Positions 8,711 through 17,866 of a stretch of DNA of 64,000 nt are shown here, in pieces; position 1 is the stretch's first letter; every line of letters begins with the position of its first letter. The translations under genes were made by a program, and so were the position numbers. The notes under the pieces were generated by a model that was given only the letters and a program-made list of their open reading frames with translations, had not been told where the DNA came from and ran no database searches. Source of the DNA: CAYOZN01 sp964408455. GTDB lineage: Bacteria; Planctomycetota; Phycisphaerae; UBA1845; UTPLA1. Where the stretch lies: the NCBI GenBank assembly GCA_964408455.1, contig CAYOZN010000010.1:62001-126000 (forward strand). Direction: 5' to 3'.

Positions 8711-8924
8711 GGCAAAGTCTCCTTTCAATGAATGTCGGCGGGCGCTTGCGATACGGGATGATGCCCGCCTGCGTGATTTGCCGCTGTCTATATCGGCAAA
8801 ACAGGCCCGTTTCGTGCACCAGCGCCCGCACGCCCGCCAGCCCAGCGGGCACAAGTGGCCGGAGACGCGTCACTTGCATGCGCTCGGGCCCCGGACCGGA
8901 AACCTTGCGCAGTCCGGAAGGCAG

Positions 8925-9434
8925 CTACTTCGAAATCTCGCGGGCGCAGTTCAGCACGGCCTCATAATTCGGATGGCTGGCGATCTCGGGGACGTACTCG
9001 GCATATTTCACCCGATCGTCCCGGCCGACCACGAATACCGCGCGGCAGTTGATCCGCAGATCGGGAATAAGGGTGCCGTAGGCCTTGCCGAAGGCGGCGT
9101 ACTTTGCGTCGCTCAGCGCCTTGCACTTCGGATCGATGTTCTCCGTCCCGCAGAATCGCTTCTGGGCGGTGGGCAGATCGAAACTGATCGTGAAAAACTC
9201 GACGTCGGACAGCTTGTTCATTTCCTGGTTGAAGCGCCGCGTCTGATCGGCGCACACCGGCGTATCCAGCGATGGGACGACGCTGTACACGCGCGGCTTG
9301 CCGGCGGCCTGACTCAACTTGAAGTCGGTCACCAGATCTGCTCGAAGCGTGGCATCAGGAGCCGGATCGCCCACCTTCAGTTCCGGGCCTTCGAGATTGA
9401 GGGAATTGCCTTTGAGTGTGCACGTTCTGCTCAT
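8925..9434 (-). CDS. tpx: Thiol peroxidase (Tpx-type peroxiredoxin)
   Basis: 169 residues, typical Tpx length. The peroxidatic cysteine lies in PSLDTPVCADQTRRFN (Cys61) and the resolving cysteine in KRFCGTENID (Cys95), matching the atypical 2-Cys Tpx arrangement. The N-terminus KVGDPAPDATL is family-like. It reduces peroxides using thioredoxin. The ATG at 9434 has GGGAGG upstream. A thioredoxin gene lies divergently 275 bp away, its likely electron donor partner. Confidence 0.95.
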   Translation of the reverse strand: MSRTCTLKGNSLNLEGPELKVGDPAPDATLRADLVTDFKLSQAAGKPRVYSVVPSLDTPVCADQTRRFNQEMNKLSDVEFFTISFDLPTAQKRFCGTENIDPKCKALSDAKYAAFGKAYGTLIPDLRINCRAVFVVGRDDRVKYAEYVPEIASHPNYEAVLNCAREISK

Positions 9435-9709
9435 GAAATGCCTCCCGTGGTGTGGTGCAGGACGGTTAGTATCACAACCGCCGCCGCGGCTCGTGAATGC
9501 GAACCGGCATCCTAGAATCCGCGCCGCGAGCGGTCAACCGTGCATCGGGCCACGCCAGGGCGGCGGCGAATCGCCGGGATCGGTTTTTGACTTGCCGGTG
9601 GTGCAGTTCTAGAATCCCGCCGCTCGGAATTGCTGTGCGTCTGAACGACGGATGAGGGTTTTGTCAGAACAGCGTCCCGCACGCCAAGGGTTGAGAAGGA
9701 GCGCAACAA
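9435..9709. other. Divergent intergenic region between tpx and thioredoxin genes
   Basis: 275 bp expected to hold promoters for both divergent genes. No well-matched promoter or operator was identified by eye. Confidence 0.35.
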
Positions 9710-10048
9710 ATGGCCGGTCACGACACGCTCGAATTCACCGACGACAACTTTGAAAGAGAAGTTCTTCAGGCCGACATGCCGGTCCTGGTGGATTTCTGGG
9801 CCGAGTGGTGCATGCCGTGCCGCGCAATTGGCCCGACCATCGACCAGCTCGCCGCTGAAAACGCCGGCAAGTTCAAGGTCGGCAAGCTCAACATCGATCA
9901 CCACAGCAACATCGCCAGCCAGTACAACGTGACGGCCATCCCGACAATGCTGGTGTTCAACAATGGCGAAGTCGTGAAGACCTTTCTGGGCCCCGCCCCC
10001 AAGCGGGATCTTCAGGCAGCGCTGGAGGGCGCCACGCAGCCCCAGTAA
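9710..10048 (+). CDS. Thioredoxin with WCMPC active site
   Basis: 112 residues, one thioredoxin fold. The active site is AEWCMPCRAIGP, with cysteines at about 34 and 37; the usual WCGPC is replaced by WCMPC. The cis-proline segment TAIPTMLVFNNGEVV is intact. GAGAAGGAG precedes the ATG. It likely supplies electrons to the adjacent divergent thiol peroxidase. The Met in the dipeptide could shift redox potential; it is not a truncation. Confidence 0.93.
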   Translation: MAGHDTLEFTDDNFEREVLQADMPVLVDFWAEWCMPCRAIGPTIDQLAAENAGKFKVGKLNIDHHSNIASQYNVTAIPTMLVFNNGEVVKTFLGPAPKRDLQAALEGATQPQ

Positions 10049-10054
10049 CGGCGC

Positions 10055-10153
10055 GGGTGCCAGTGCTCTGTGAGCAGTGCCCCAGCGGGTGCCACTGCTC
10101 TGTGAGCAGTGCCGAGTACCGGCAGCGGCGTTCCACTTTCTGCGAGCAGTGCC
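10055..10153. repeat. Three palindromic repeats (GTGCCACTGCTC...GAGCAGTGCC family)
   Basis: Starts just after the thioredoxin stop. Copy 1 (10055-10081) and copy 2 (10088-10113) are nearly identical with arms CACTGCTC and GAGCAGTG around TGT; copy 1 has one mismatch. Copy 3 (10131-10153) has a degenerate left arm. It is the same family as the 42-bp array at 48765-49000. Unlike an intrinsic terminator it lacks a T tract. Confidence 0.85.
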
Positions 10154-10204
10154 GAGCAGCGGCCGTTTGGTCGGCTGGACCTGCATGCAATATAGTGTCG
10201 CCCC

Positions 10205-11218
10205 ATGGATGGTCTCGCATGGTCCACGGTGACGACGCAGGCTGCTGATGCCGCCGAAACGGCACTCGCGCCGCTGGAATTGGCGGAGCTGCTGCTGCTG
10301 TCCGCCGGCGTCATCATCCTGACGGTCGGCGGGCTTCTGCTCGCCGCGCGGCGGCAGTTCGGCGCCTTTCTCTCACTGCCGGCCCCCGGGCCGAACCATC
10401 TGAGCCTGATTGACATTGGCCTGACCGTTTGGCTTTTCGTCTTTGTACCACCGTTGGTGTCCCAACTCGTCCGGCCCGCGATCACACCCGAAAAGTCCGA
10501 AACGACGCCCGCCGCGTCGCAGCAGGCGCAGGCCGTCGCCGGGACACAGCCCGCACACGACTCAGATGAGACGCGCGCCGCGGATGCATCTGCCGAAGAA
10601 CCGCCGCCGGCTCGAACCCTGCGCCAGGCTGCGCCGCTGTTTGCGTCGCAGCTCGTGCTGGCGCCGCTGTTGATCTGGATGGGCATCGCCAGGTTCGGCG
10701 GCGCGCGGGCCTGGGGCCTGACGCTGCGGCACGCCTGGCGCGACGCGTGGCTGGCGGTCGTCGCCTATGCCGCCGTGTGGCCGGTCTGTTCGGCGCTGCT
10801 CTGGTTATCCACGCTGGTCTTCGAGGCGCTGGGCATCCCCATCGAGGAGCATACCGCGATCAAAACGCTTCTCAGCCCGGACACGCCGGCGTCGGTGCGC
10901 CTGTTGACGGCTGCGAGTGCCGTAGTATTGGCACCCATCATCGAGGAGGCCGCCGTTCGCGGCCTTCTGCTGCCGGGGCTCGTGAAGCTGGCCGGCTCGC
11001 CGTGGATCGGCGTCGTCGCAACCGCGCTGGTCTTCGGGATCATTCATGCCCCGGTCGCCCACACCGTGGCGCCGCTGGCGCTGTTCGGGGCCGTGCTGGG
11101 ATTTGCTTATCTCAAGACGGGCTCGCTGACGCTGGTCATGCTGATCCACGCGGTCTTCAATGCCAAGACCGTGCTGTGGATTGCGCTGGTCGGCCCGCTG
11201 CCCGAGACTCAGATGTGA
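10205..11218 (+). CDS. CPBP-family intramembrane protease
   Basis: 337 residues with several hydrophobic segments (about 20-45, 65-88, 138-158, 178-205, 232-335) and a Pro/Ala/Glu-rich soluble stretch at ~90-135. The C-terminal half carries the CPBP (Abi/Rce1-like) motifs: EEAAVRG (about 247), the FGIIHAP histidine (about 280) and HAVFNAKT (about 313). These residues form the glutamate/histidine catalytic site of intramembrane proteases or related scaffolds. The substrate is unknown. A palindromic repeat cluster precedes it. Confidence 0.88.
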   Translation: MDGLAWSTVTTQAADAAETALAPLELAELLLLSAGVIILTVGGLLLAARRQFGAFLSLPAPGPNHLSLIDIGLTVWLFVFVPPLVSQLVRPAITPEKSETTPAASQQAQAVAGTQPAHDSDETRAADASAEEPPPARTLRQAAPLFASQLVLAPLLIWMGIARFGGARAWGLTLRHAWRDAWLAVVAYAAVWPVCSALLWLSTLVFEALGIPIEEHTAIKTLLSPDTPASVRLLTAASAVVLAPIIEEAAVRGLLLPGLVKLAGSPWIGVVATALVFGIIHAPVAHTVAPLALFGAVLGFAYLKTGSLTLVMLIHAVFNAKTVLWIALVGPLPETQM

Positions 11219-11276
11219 ATGTGCGACCGGGCAGGCGGTGCGCAGCCGGGGGCACGTGCGACCCGGGCCGGCGTCG

Positions 11277-11855
11277 TTAATAGAACATGGTGACCAGCAG
11301 GTGAGGTTCCTTGGTCTTGCCCTCGAACACTCCGACGGTGGACGCGCAGCTCTTGATGAACACCTGCGGATTGCCATCGAGCCATTCGTTGATCTGCTCG
11401 TCCATGTGGGCCAGCCCCGCTTCGGTCAGCTTGCCATGAAAGGTGCGACAGCGCGTCGCAGGATCATTCGGGCCGGCGAGCGGCCGCTTGTAATTGTCTT
11501 CGTGATGAACGCCCGCGAGCGTGCTGGCCTCGGCAAAGCTCCGAATGCGATTCGAGCCGGTCACGCGCATTTCGGTCTCGCTGATCAAGGACAGCGCCTC
11601 GTCGGCGACATCGCGCTTGCCCTCCGTCACCGGTGGCAGGTACACCGATCCCTGCACGGTGCCGATCTCGGGGGAATTGCCGCCGGCGGACGCGTGGGCG
11701 GGCTGGCTCGTCTGACGGGCGGCCAGCAGCTCTTCCCGCTTTTTCATGATGCACTGGCTGCACAGCAGGACGCCGCCGACCAGCCCCGCCTGCTTGGCGA
11801 TGATCGCCTCATTCGAAATCGCCTCGCCGCAGCCTTCGCAGTTTCGTTGGTTCAT
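11277..11855 (-). CDS. Zinc-ribbon hypothetical protein
   Basis: 192 residues. The N-terminus NCEGCGEAISNEAIIAKQAG with LLCSQCIMKKREELL gives two CxxC knuckles, a treble-clef/zinc-ribbon-like metal site. A Ser/Ala/Gln linker follows, then a C-terminal domain (about 85-192) ending NPQVFIKSCASTVGVFEGK, which I do not recognise. The ATG at 11855 is chosen because GGGAG lies nine bases upstream. Cytoplasmic; function unknown. Confidence 0.75.
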   Translation of the reverse strand: MNQRNCEGCGEAISNEAIIAKQAGLVGGVLLCSQCIMKKREELLAARQTSQPAHASAGGNSPEIGTVQGSVYLPPVTEGKRDVADEALSLISETEMRVTGSNRIRSFAEASTLAGVHHEDNYKRPLAGPNDPATRCRTFHGKLTEAGLAHMDEQINEWLDGNPQVFIKSCASTVGVFEGKTKEPHLLVTMFY

Positions 11856-12117
11856 GATCGCGATCTCCCGATGTGGCTCGCCGGACGGGCGGAACACGGC
11901 ACGCGCCCGCCGATACCGCGCCTTTCCACTGTGCAGGTGATATGGCTGCCTTGCCGCGTGTTTTGCTGGATATGAACCGGCAGGTACTGGCCTGCCCCTT
12001 CGCAGCCGTCACGTACCACCAAGTGACTGCCAGTATATCGCCATTGCGGCCGCTGCTACAAATGTGCCGACCGCACGCCAGGCCGGGATTTTATGGCCGC
12101 ACGCGGCCCGCCCGCGC

Positions 12118-13077
12118 TCACATCAGGTATCGCGTCATGGCATGTAGTGCCAGCACGGTAGTCGTCAGCACCGCACCACCACTGAGCACCATGGCCACCA
12201 CGATGGTCGCGTGCGACGGAATGCGGGCGATCATCATGGCCAGACCGCCTGCCACCAGGAGTGATGCGATTGCGGGCGCTGGCTGGGCGAGCACGGCGCT
12301 GTCGAAGATGCCCAGAGCGACCAGCACGCCGAGCACGGCATACTTCTGATAACGGCTGACCAGTGCGACCTTGCGGCCGGTGAACAGGATGGCCAGCAGC
12401 ATCACGACGGCCGCGGCGCCGGCCTGCCAGTTTTCCCAGCGAAAGGCCGGCGCGTTTCGCAGCACGAGCAGGTGCCAGATTGAAACCGTCCACGCGAAGG
12501 CGATGATCAGCGTCCGGCCGAGGATGAAACGCTTGGCGACGACGTGATCGAGAAAGACCTTCTCGTCGTCCACGCTCCGCAGGGCGGGCAGATTCAGATC
12601 GCTCGAACTGCCGGCGTGGGGAGAGACGACTTCGTCACTCAGCGTCCGCAGGAAATCCATCCGCAGGCGGTATTCGCCCACGCGGAAGGACGAGCCCGCC
12701 TTGAGCTTTCCCTGCGACACGCGAAGTGTGCCCACCCAGGTGCCGTGGTTCGATTCCAGATCGCGCAGCACCACTTGTCCCTGCGGCGTAAGGCGAATCT
12801 GGCAGTGATGATCGGACACCAGATCGCCATCCAGTGCCAGCCAGTTGTCATCCGCCTTGCCGATCTTCAGGTCCGGCCCGATCGGGACCACGAACCGCTG
12901 GCCGACCCACATCGGCCCTTCCATCACGGTCAGCACGCATCGCAGACGCTGCCCGGGCGAGCTTTCCAACTCGATGGACATTTCCTGCTCGCAGCGCGGG
13001 CAGGCGAGCGTCACGACAATGTCGAGATTCTCGCAGTCCAGCGGATTTCCACATGGGCAGCAGACGACGTACGCCAT
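12118..13077 (-). CDS. FHA-domain membrane protein with N-terminal zinc ribbon
   Basis: 319 residues. Residues 1-35 contain CCPCGNPLDCEN and LACPRCEQEM, a probable zinc ribbon. An FHA domain follows (about 50-130) with LKIGKADDNWLAL, SDHHCQIRL and DLESNHGTWVG, the canonical phosphothreonine-binding motifs. Residues ~185-315 hold four or five transmembrane helices. The architecture suggests a membrane-anchored reader of phosphorylated partners, in line with the kinase-like and phosphatase genes elsewhere in the window. The partner is unknown. Confidence 0.85.
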   Translation of the reverse strand: MAYVVCCPCGNPLDCENLDIVVTLACPRCEQEMSIELESSPGQRLRCVLTVMEGPMWVGQRFVVPIGPDLKIGKADDNWLALDGDLVSDHHCQIRLTPQGQVVLRDLESNHGTWVGTLRVSQGKLKAGSSFRVGEYRLRMDFLRTLSDEVVSPHAGSSSDLNLPALRSVDDEKVFLDHVVAKRFILGRTLIIAFAWTVSIWHLLVLRNAPAFRWENWQAGAAAVVMLLAILFTGRKVALVSRYQKYAVLGVLVALGIFDSAVLAQPAPAIASLLVAGGLAMMIARIPSHATIVVAMVLSGGAVLTTTVLALHAMTRYLM

Positions 13078-13390
13078 CGATTCGCGTTCCAGTCCAGCAG
13101 GATTTGCCGTTTGTCCGGCGGCCGCGCCGATCTCCGCGGATTGACCCCGGCCCGAGCAACCTCCTCCGCATTATACTGTAAGCCGTTGAATCGGGTTTCT
13201 CGGACCCGCCAATGCCCCGTCTTCGCCCGGACGACTTCCGGATTTGGGCGATCGCCGGCCTTCCCTGCTGCGATTGAGCCGACAGGACCTGCCGCCACCT
13301 TTGGCCGCCACCGCGAAATGACGATAAACGGTTGATCCCGCGCGAGCGGCATTGCTGCCGCGCACAAATTGCGCCCGAGAGCGATCAACC

Positions 13391-14122
13391 ATGATTTTTG
13401 CATCCGCATGCCTGTGGTTCATGGTCGCCGTCCTGCTGGCCTGGGGTGTTCAACACCTGTGGAGCGGTATGGTTCGCGGCAAGGCTGTGAATGCCATGCT
13501 GCTGCCGGGAACGCTGGTGGCCTATATCGGGCGCACTGTCGGGTTGCTCCTGACCGGGGCCGCGGTCAACCCGCCCAAATCGGACAGTGCCGACGGCGAG
13601 CCCGAATACGTGCCGAGCATCAGCTTCTTCGGCCCGCTGGTCGTCGGGCTGCTGCCGATGCTCGCCGTCGCCGCCGCGCTCTACGTGCTGCTGACATATT
13701 TCTCGGGCAATCTGATCGAGCGCGTCCCCCGCGAGGCAGTCTCCGCCGATCTGCCGCTCAGCCTTACGTTCTTCTGGGATCAGCTGCGCAGCCTGGTGAC
13801 ACTCGCCGAGAAGACGCTCGAGGCCGTTCGCACGGCGGACATGGAGACGACGCGCCTGGCCATCGTTCTCTACCTGATGGTCTGTCTCACCGTCAAGCTC
13901 TCGCCCTTTCCCGGCAATGCACACGGTCACTTCGGCGCCATTGCCGGCGCCCTGGGCGTACTCGCGCTGGCCGGCACCCTGTCGGAGGGGCCGGAGACGT
14001 TCCTGAACCGCATCTGGCCCATCCTGGCGGTGACGTTGGGATGGCTGCTGATCCTTCTGATCGTGAGCCTGGTGGTTCGTGCGGCGTACGCCGTTGTGCG
14101 TATGGCGGCAAACTGGAAGTGA
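13391..14122 (+). CDS. Multi-pass membrane protein of unknown function
   Basis: 243 residues. Hydrophobic segments lie at about 1-22, 38-58, 80-105, 158-172, 185-200 and 210-235. I do not recognise the family. It is six bases upstream of the HldE-like gene and probably co-transcribed with it and the glycosyltransferase, hinting at an envelope role (inference). The ATG at 13391 is preferred over 13352 because GAGAGCG precedes it and the membrane segment starts directly. Confidence 0.75.
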   Translation: MIFASACLWFMVAVLLAWGVQHLWSGMVRGKAVNAMLLPGTLVAYIGRTVGLLLTGAAVNPPKSDSADGEPEYVPSISFFGPLVVGLLPMLAVAAALYVLLTYFSGNLIERVPREAVSADLPLSLTFFWDQLRSLVTLAEKTLEAVRTADMETTRLAIVLYLMVCLTVKLSPFPGNAHGHFGAIAGALGVLALAGTLSEGPETFLNRIWPILAVTLGWLLILLIVSLVVRAAYAVVRMAANWK

Positions 14123-14128
14123 GGCAAA

Positions 14129-15796
14129 ATGACACTTCAAGACGGCAGGGCGGGCGCCGCCGGCGACTTTCGCCGCAAGATCGCCGCGCCGGCCGATCTG
14201 GCACAAAAGCTCGATCGATTGCGCGCGGCCGATTCCGGCGACGCACGACCGCGCGTCGTGCAGTGCCACGGGTGTTTCGACATCGTTCATCCCGGCCACA
14301 TCCGCTATCTCCAGTTCGCCAGGTCCTGCGGCGATCTGCTCGTGGTGTCCATCACCGGCGACGCCGCGATCGACAAGAGTCCGACGCGCCCCTTTATTCC
14401 GCAGGAGCTGCGCGCCGAGAATCTGGCGGCCCTCGAGTTTGTTGACTTCGTAACCATCGATCCCAATCCAACGGCGGCTGAGCTGCTGGCGGCACTGCGG
14501 CCCGATGTGTACGTGAAGGGCCGCGAGTACGCGACCAGCGCCGATCCCCGATTTCTCGAAGAGCGGCAGATCGTCGAGTCGGCAGGCGGAAGCGTGGTGT
14601 TTTCCAGCGGCGATGTCGTCTTCAGCTCCACGCGCCTGCTGGAGGAGCCCCCGGATGCCGACGAACTGGCGGCCCAGCGGCTGATACACGTGTGCCGCAG
14701 GCACGACATTGACGCGGCGACGGTCGAAGCCCTGCTGAGCCGCTTCTCTTCCGCCGGCGTGCTGGTCCTCGGCGACGCCCTGGTCGAGCGCTACGTCCTT
14801 TGCGATGCGCTCGATGCCGCCGCCGAAGCACCCATGATGAACCTGCGCGAGCTCGATTGCCGCGATTATCTCGGCGGCGCGGCCTGCGTCGCGCAACAGA
14901 TTGCCGCCCTGGGCGTTCGCACCACGCTCGTCACGTCCCTTGGCGCGGACGATCGCTCCCGCTGGGTGGCCCGCACGCTCGAGGCGGCCGGCGTCGAATT
15001 GAAGTCGGCGTCGCGTCGCGATCCCGTCGTCGTGCGAACACGCTACCTGGTGGATGAACAGAAGATGCTCAAGGTTGAGAGCGGCGGGCCTTCACCGCTC
15101 GATTCGCGGGCCGAACGCGATCTCGCCAACGCCGTGCTGGAATCGGCCGAGCACGCCGATGCCGCCATTCTCTTCGACGGCGGCCTGGGGACGTATTCGC
15201 CCGGGCTGATGGACCTGGTCGGCGCCCGTCTTCGACAGCGCGTGCACTTTGTCGCGGCCGGTGCCGCCGATGCCGCCCTCAACCGGGCCTCTTGGCGCGA
15301 TGCCGATCTGGTGTGCGTTTCCGAGCGCCGTCTTCGTGCGGCGCTGAACGATCGCGACAGCGGCCTCTCTGTCCTTGCGCATCGAATGCTCAATGCCACG
15401 AGGGCTCGCCGAATGATCGCCAGCCTCGGAAAGCGCGGCCTGGTCACCTTCGGCCGGCCCGAACAGCCGCAGGACGCCGGCCCACACGCGCGGCTGCTCA
15501 GCGAGCACGTGCCGTCGCTGGCCGGGCATGTCGTCGACCGGCTGGGCGCGTCGGAAGCGCTGCTGGCCGTCAGCGCGGTGGCATCGATGTGCGGCGCAAA
15601 CCCCATGCAGGCGGCGTGGCTGGGAGCCGTCGCAGCTGCCACGCAACTGGCGCGCATGGGCCTGGCCCCGTTCGACATGGATAACCTGCGGCAGCGACTG
15701 GACGCACGACCGGAGCTGGGCGCCGGTCCGGCGCGTCCGGCGAACCAACCACCAAAGATAGCAAGGCGGAATACCCATGCCATGCAGCACGCCTGA
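14129..15796 (+). CDS. HldE-like bifunctional protein, reversed domain order, degenerate kinase half
   Basis: 555 residues. The N-terminal ~170 residues are a nucleotidyltransferase with CHGCFDIVHPGHIRYL, DVYVKGREYA and SSTRLLEE, as in heptose-1-phosphate adenylyltransferase. Residues ~195-530 are a PfkB/ribokinase fold with YLGGAACVAQQIAALG. E. coli HldE has the kinase first, so the order is swapped. The PfkB signature GAGD, whose Asp is the catalytic base, reads DRLGASEALLA here (about 472). Kinase activity is therefore doubtful while the transferase motifs look intact. It overlaps the next gene, a glycosyltransferase, by 20 bp. Role in heptose or other activated-sugar synthesis is inferred. 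Confidence 0.85.
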   Translation: MTLQDGRAGAAGDFRRKIAAPADLAQKLDRLRAADSGDARPRVVQCHGCFDIVHPGHIRYLQFARSCGDLLVVSITGDAAIDKSPTRPFIPQELRAENLAALEFVDFVTIDPNPTAAELLAALRPDVYVKGREYATSADPRFLEERQIVESAGGSVVFSSGDVVFSSTRLLEEPPDADELAAQRLIHVCRRHDIDAATVEALLSRFSSAGVLVLGDALVERYVLCDALDAAAEAPMMNLRELDCRDYLGGAACVAQQIAALGVRTTLVTSLGADDRSRWVARTLEAAGVELKSASRRDPVVVRTRYLVDEQKMLKVESGGPSPLDSRAERDLANAVLESAEHADAAILFDGGLGTYSPGLMDLVGARLRQRVHFVAAGAADAALNRASWRDADLVCVSERRLRAALNDRDSGLSVLAHRMLNATRARRMIASLGKRGLVTFGRPEQPQDAGPHARLLSEHVPSLAGHVVDRLGASEALLAVSAVASMCGANPMQAAWLGAVAAATQLARMGLAPFDMDNLRQRLDARPELGAGPARPANQPPKIARRNTHAMQHA

Positions 15797-16997
15797 TTGC
15801 AGCATCATCATTCCCACCCGCAACCGCCCCGGCGTCCTGCGCGACACGCTCGATCGCCTGATGCGCCTTCCGGATGGTCCGTTCGAGGTGCTGATTGTCG
15901 ACAATGCCTCGACCGAAGCACTCCCGCGGCTCGACGATGCCCGCTGCCGGCTCATTCGCCTCGCTGACAACCGCGGCGCCGCGGCGCGGAACGTGGGCGC
16001 GCTTCAGGCGCTGGGCCGCGTGCTGTTCATGCTCGACGACGACAGTTGGCCTGAGCCCGGCGTCATCGACGCGGCCGTGGCGCGGCTCGACGAACGACCC
16101 GATCTCGGCGCGATCGCCTGCCGGGTGCGCCTCGCCGATCGGCCCGACCGGCACGATGCCGGCGGCGTGCCGGGGGTGTTCTTCAATTGCGGGGCGGCCA
16201 TCCGCACGCGCGACTTTCTGCGCGCGGGCGGCTATCCGGAAGATTATGGCTACTACGTTGAAGAGTATGCGCTCAGCTGCGAACTCTGGCGGCTGGGCAG
16301 GGCCGTCGAGCCGCAGGGCGATCTCGTCGTCTGGCACCGCCGAACGGCGGCCAATCGCGACAACAATCGCATGGTCCAATACCTCGTCCGCAACAACGTG
16401 CGGCTCTGGCGCAAATACGCGCCGCCGGCGCTGCTCGCGGAACTTACCGCGGATACGCTGGATCGGTACGGACGTGTCGCACGAATTGAAAATGCGCACC
16501 GGGGATTTGAGCAGGGGCTGCGCGACATAGCGGGCGATTCCGCCACGCCAGGCGCAGTGCCGTTGACCATGCACCAGTTCGACAGCCTCTTCGGCCTGCA
16601 AAATGCCCGGCGGATTCTGCGCACGTGGGCCGATAAGCACGGAATTCGTTGCGCAGGCGTGTGGTCGCGCGGAAAGGGCTGTGAACAGATCATTCGCGAG
16701 CTGCTAGCGCTTGGAATTTGCATCGACGCCATCTATGATGATCCGCGCGCCATTGGCGAAGAGATCGAGTGGCGTGGCGTGGCCCTGCGGCCCTTTGACC
16801 AGCTCGATCATCGTGCGAACGGCATCGTGATCGGATCGTTGTCGCCCGGTGTCGCCGAGGATGCACTATCCGATCTGACGCGGGCTGGTTGCCGGCGGCC
16901 CGCGGTGAATCTGGCTCCGTGGCGACTGGACGGCCCGGCGGAATTCGCGCCGGAGCATTCGCATCTGAACGTGGCCCAGCCGGCCCTCTGCGGCTGA
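15777..16997 (+). CDS. Family 2 glycosyltransferase with C-terminal nucleotide-binding-like domain
   Basis: 406 residues. Residues 1-230 form a GT-A glycosyltransferase: CSIIIPTRNRPGVLRDTL, VDNASTEALPRL and the metal-binding LDDDSWPEPG (about 86). Residues ~270-380 (CAGVWSRGKGCEQIIREL and ICIDAIYDDP) look like a small Rossmann-type domain such as is appended to sugar-modifying enzymes. It overlaps the HldE-like gene by 20 bp, so transfer of an activated sugar to a cell-surface glycan, or possibly to flagellin given the following block, is inferred. Confidence 0.85.
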   Translation: MPCSTPDCSIIIPTRNRPGVLRDTLDRLMRLPDGPFEVLIVDNASTEALPRLDDARCRLIRLADNRGAAARNVGALQALGRVLFMLDDDSWPEPGVIDAAVARLDERPDLGAIACRVRLADRPDRHDAGGVPGVFFNCGAAIRTRDFLRAGGYPEDYGYYVEEYALSCELWRLGRAVEPQGDLVVWHRRTAANRDNNRMVQYLVRNNVRLWRKYAPPALLAELTADTLDRYGRVARIENAHRGFEQGLRDIAGDSATPGAVPLTMHQFDSLFGLQNARRILRTWADKHGIRCAGVWSRGKGCEQIIRELLALGICIDAIYDDPRAIGEEIEWRGVALRPFDQLDHRANGIVIGSLSPGVAEDALSDLTRAGCRRPAVNLAPWRLDGPAEFAPEHSHLNVAQPALCG

Positions 16998-17017
16998 ATC
17001 GCGTCCGCGGCTCATTC

Positions 17018-17866
17018 ATGAACCATCGACGTTCACACGTCCATTCGCTCCTGGCCGGTCGTTGCCGCACCACGCGCCGGCCGCCGCCAGCTACGACCGC
17101 AACCACTCAACAAAATCACCTTCGGCTCAGCCAGGCAGGCAGCCCGGCCGATCTTTCCGACGATCGCCGGCGGGCAAGCTCTCAAGAGGCTCAACTTGCC
17201 CGCGCCGAACGCACCGCGATCGCGGCACGGGCCGCGCTAAAAAATCTCGCGCGAATCGTTTGCAGGCTTGACGCCTCGCTTTCCGCCGCCGGAGATGACA
17301 ACCGCAGCGCACGCTCTTCCGCCGCCGAGCAGGATCAGATTGAATCGCTTATCGATGCCGCTGAGGCGGCAACGGCTCTCGAACTGGACGACGCTCCGCC
17401 GCTGTCCGCCGGCGTCCTGCTCTCTGCGCAATCGGCCGGCGGCCCAAAGCCCAAAAGCCCATCACTGCCGCCGATTCGCTCTGACACACTCGGCAGCGAG
17501 GAGGTCGGCGGCTTTCTGTCTTCGCTGCGCCGCGGCCGGCCAAATGCACCGTCCGCCTTCGGCGTCGGCCCCGCTCGCGCCATCGTTCGCACGGCAGCCT
17601 TCCAGCTTCAAGCCCATTGCGACGCGATCGAGTCCTTTCTCGGTGCCATTGCGGATGCACGAGCCGAATCCGAAGTCGCCGCGGCCAATCTCGCTTCCGC
17701 CGACAGCCTGATGAACGATCCGGCATTTCTGTCTGCCGCCGCGATGCTCACGCCGATCGATGCCATGACTGCGGCGCCGACCGCCGGCGGTCCGGCCGCG
17801 CCCCAGTCCGCCCGAAGCGTGCTGCGACTTCGCCGTCCACCGCCGTCTGATAAGAGTGGCGGCTGA
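17018..17866 (+). CDS. Hypothetical protein upstream of flagellin, weakly flagellin-like
   Basis: 282 residues from ATG 17018. Very rich in Ala, Ser and Arg; the first ~60 residues are basic and low complexity. Two helical stretches, AEQDQIESLIDAAEAATALE (near 110) and FLGAIADARAESEVAAANLA (near 215), resemble the conserved ends of flagellin, but no full flagellin signature is present. Reading-frame composition matches its neighbours. It is co-directional with the flagellin gene 340 bp downstream. It may be a diverged flagellin-associated protein; function unknown. Confidence 0.55.
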   Translation: MNHRRSHVHSLLAGRCRTTRRPPPATTATTQQNHLRLSQAGSPADLSDDRRRASSQEAQLARAERTAIAARAALKNLARIVCRLDASLSAAGDDNRSARSSAAEQDQIESLIDAAEAATALELDDAPPLSAGVLLSAQSAGGPKPKSPSLPPIRSDTLGSEEVGGFLSSLRRGRPNAPSAFGVGPARAIVRTAAFQLQAHCDAIESFLGAIADARAESEVAAANLASADSLMNDPAFLSAAAMLTPIDAMTAAPTAGGPAAPQSARSVLRLRRPPPSDKSGG

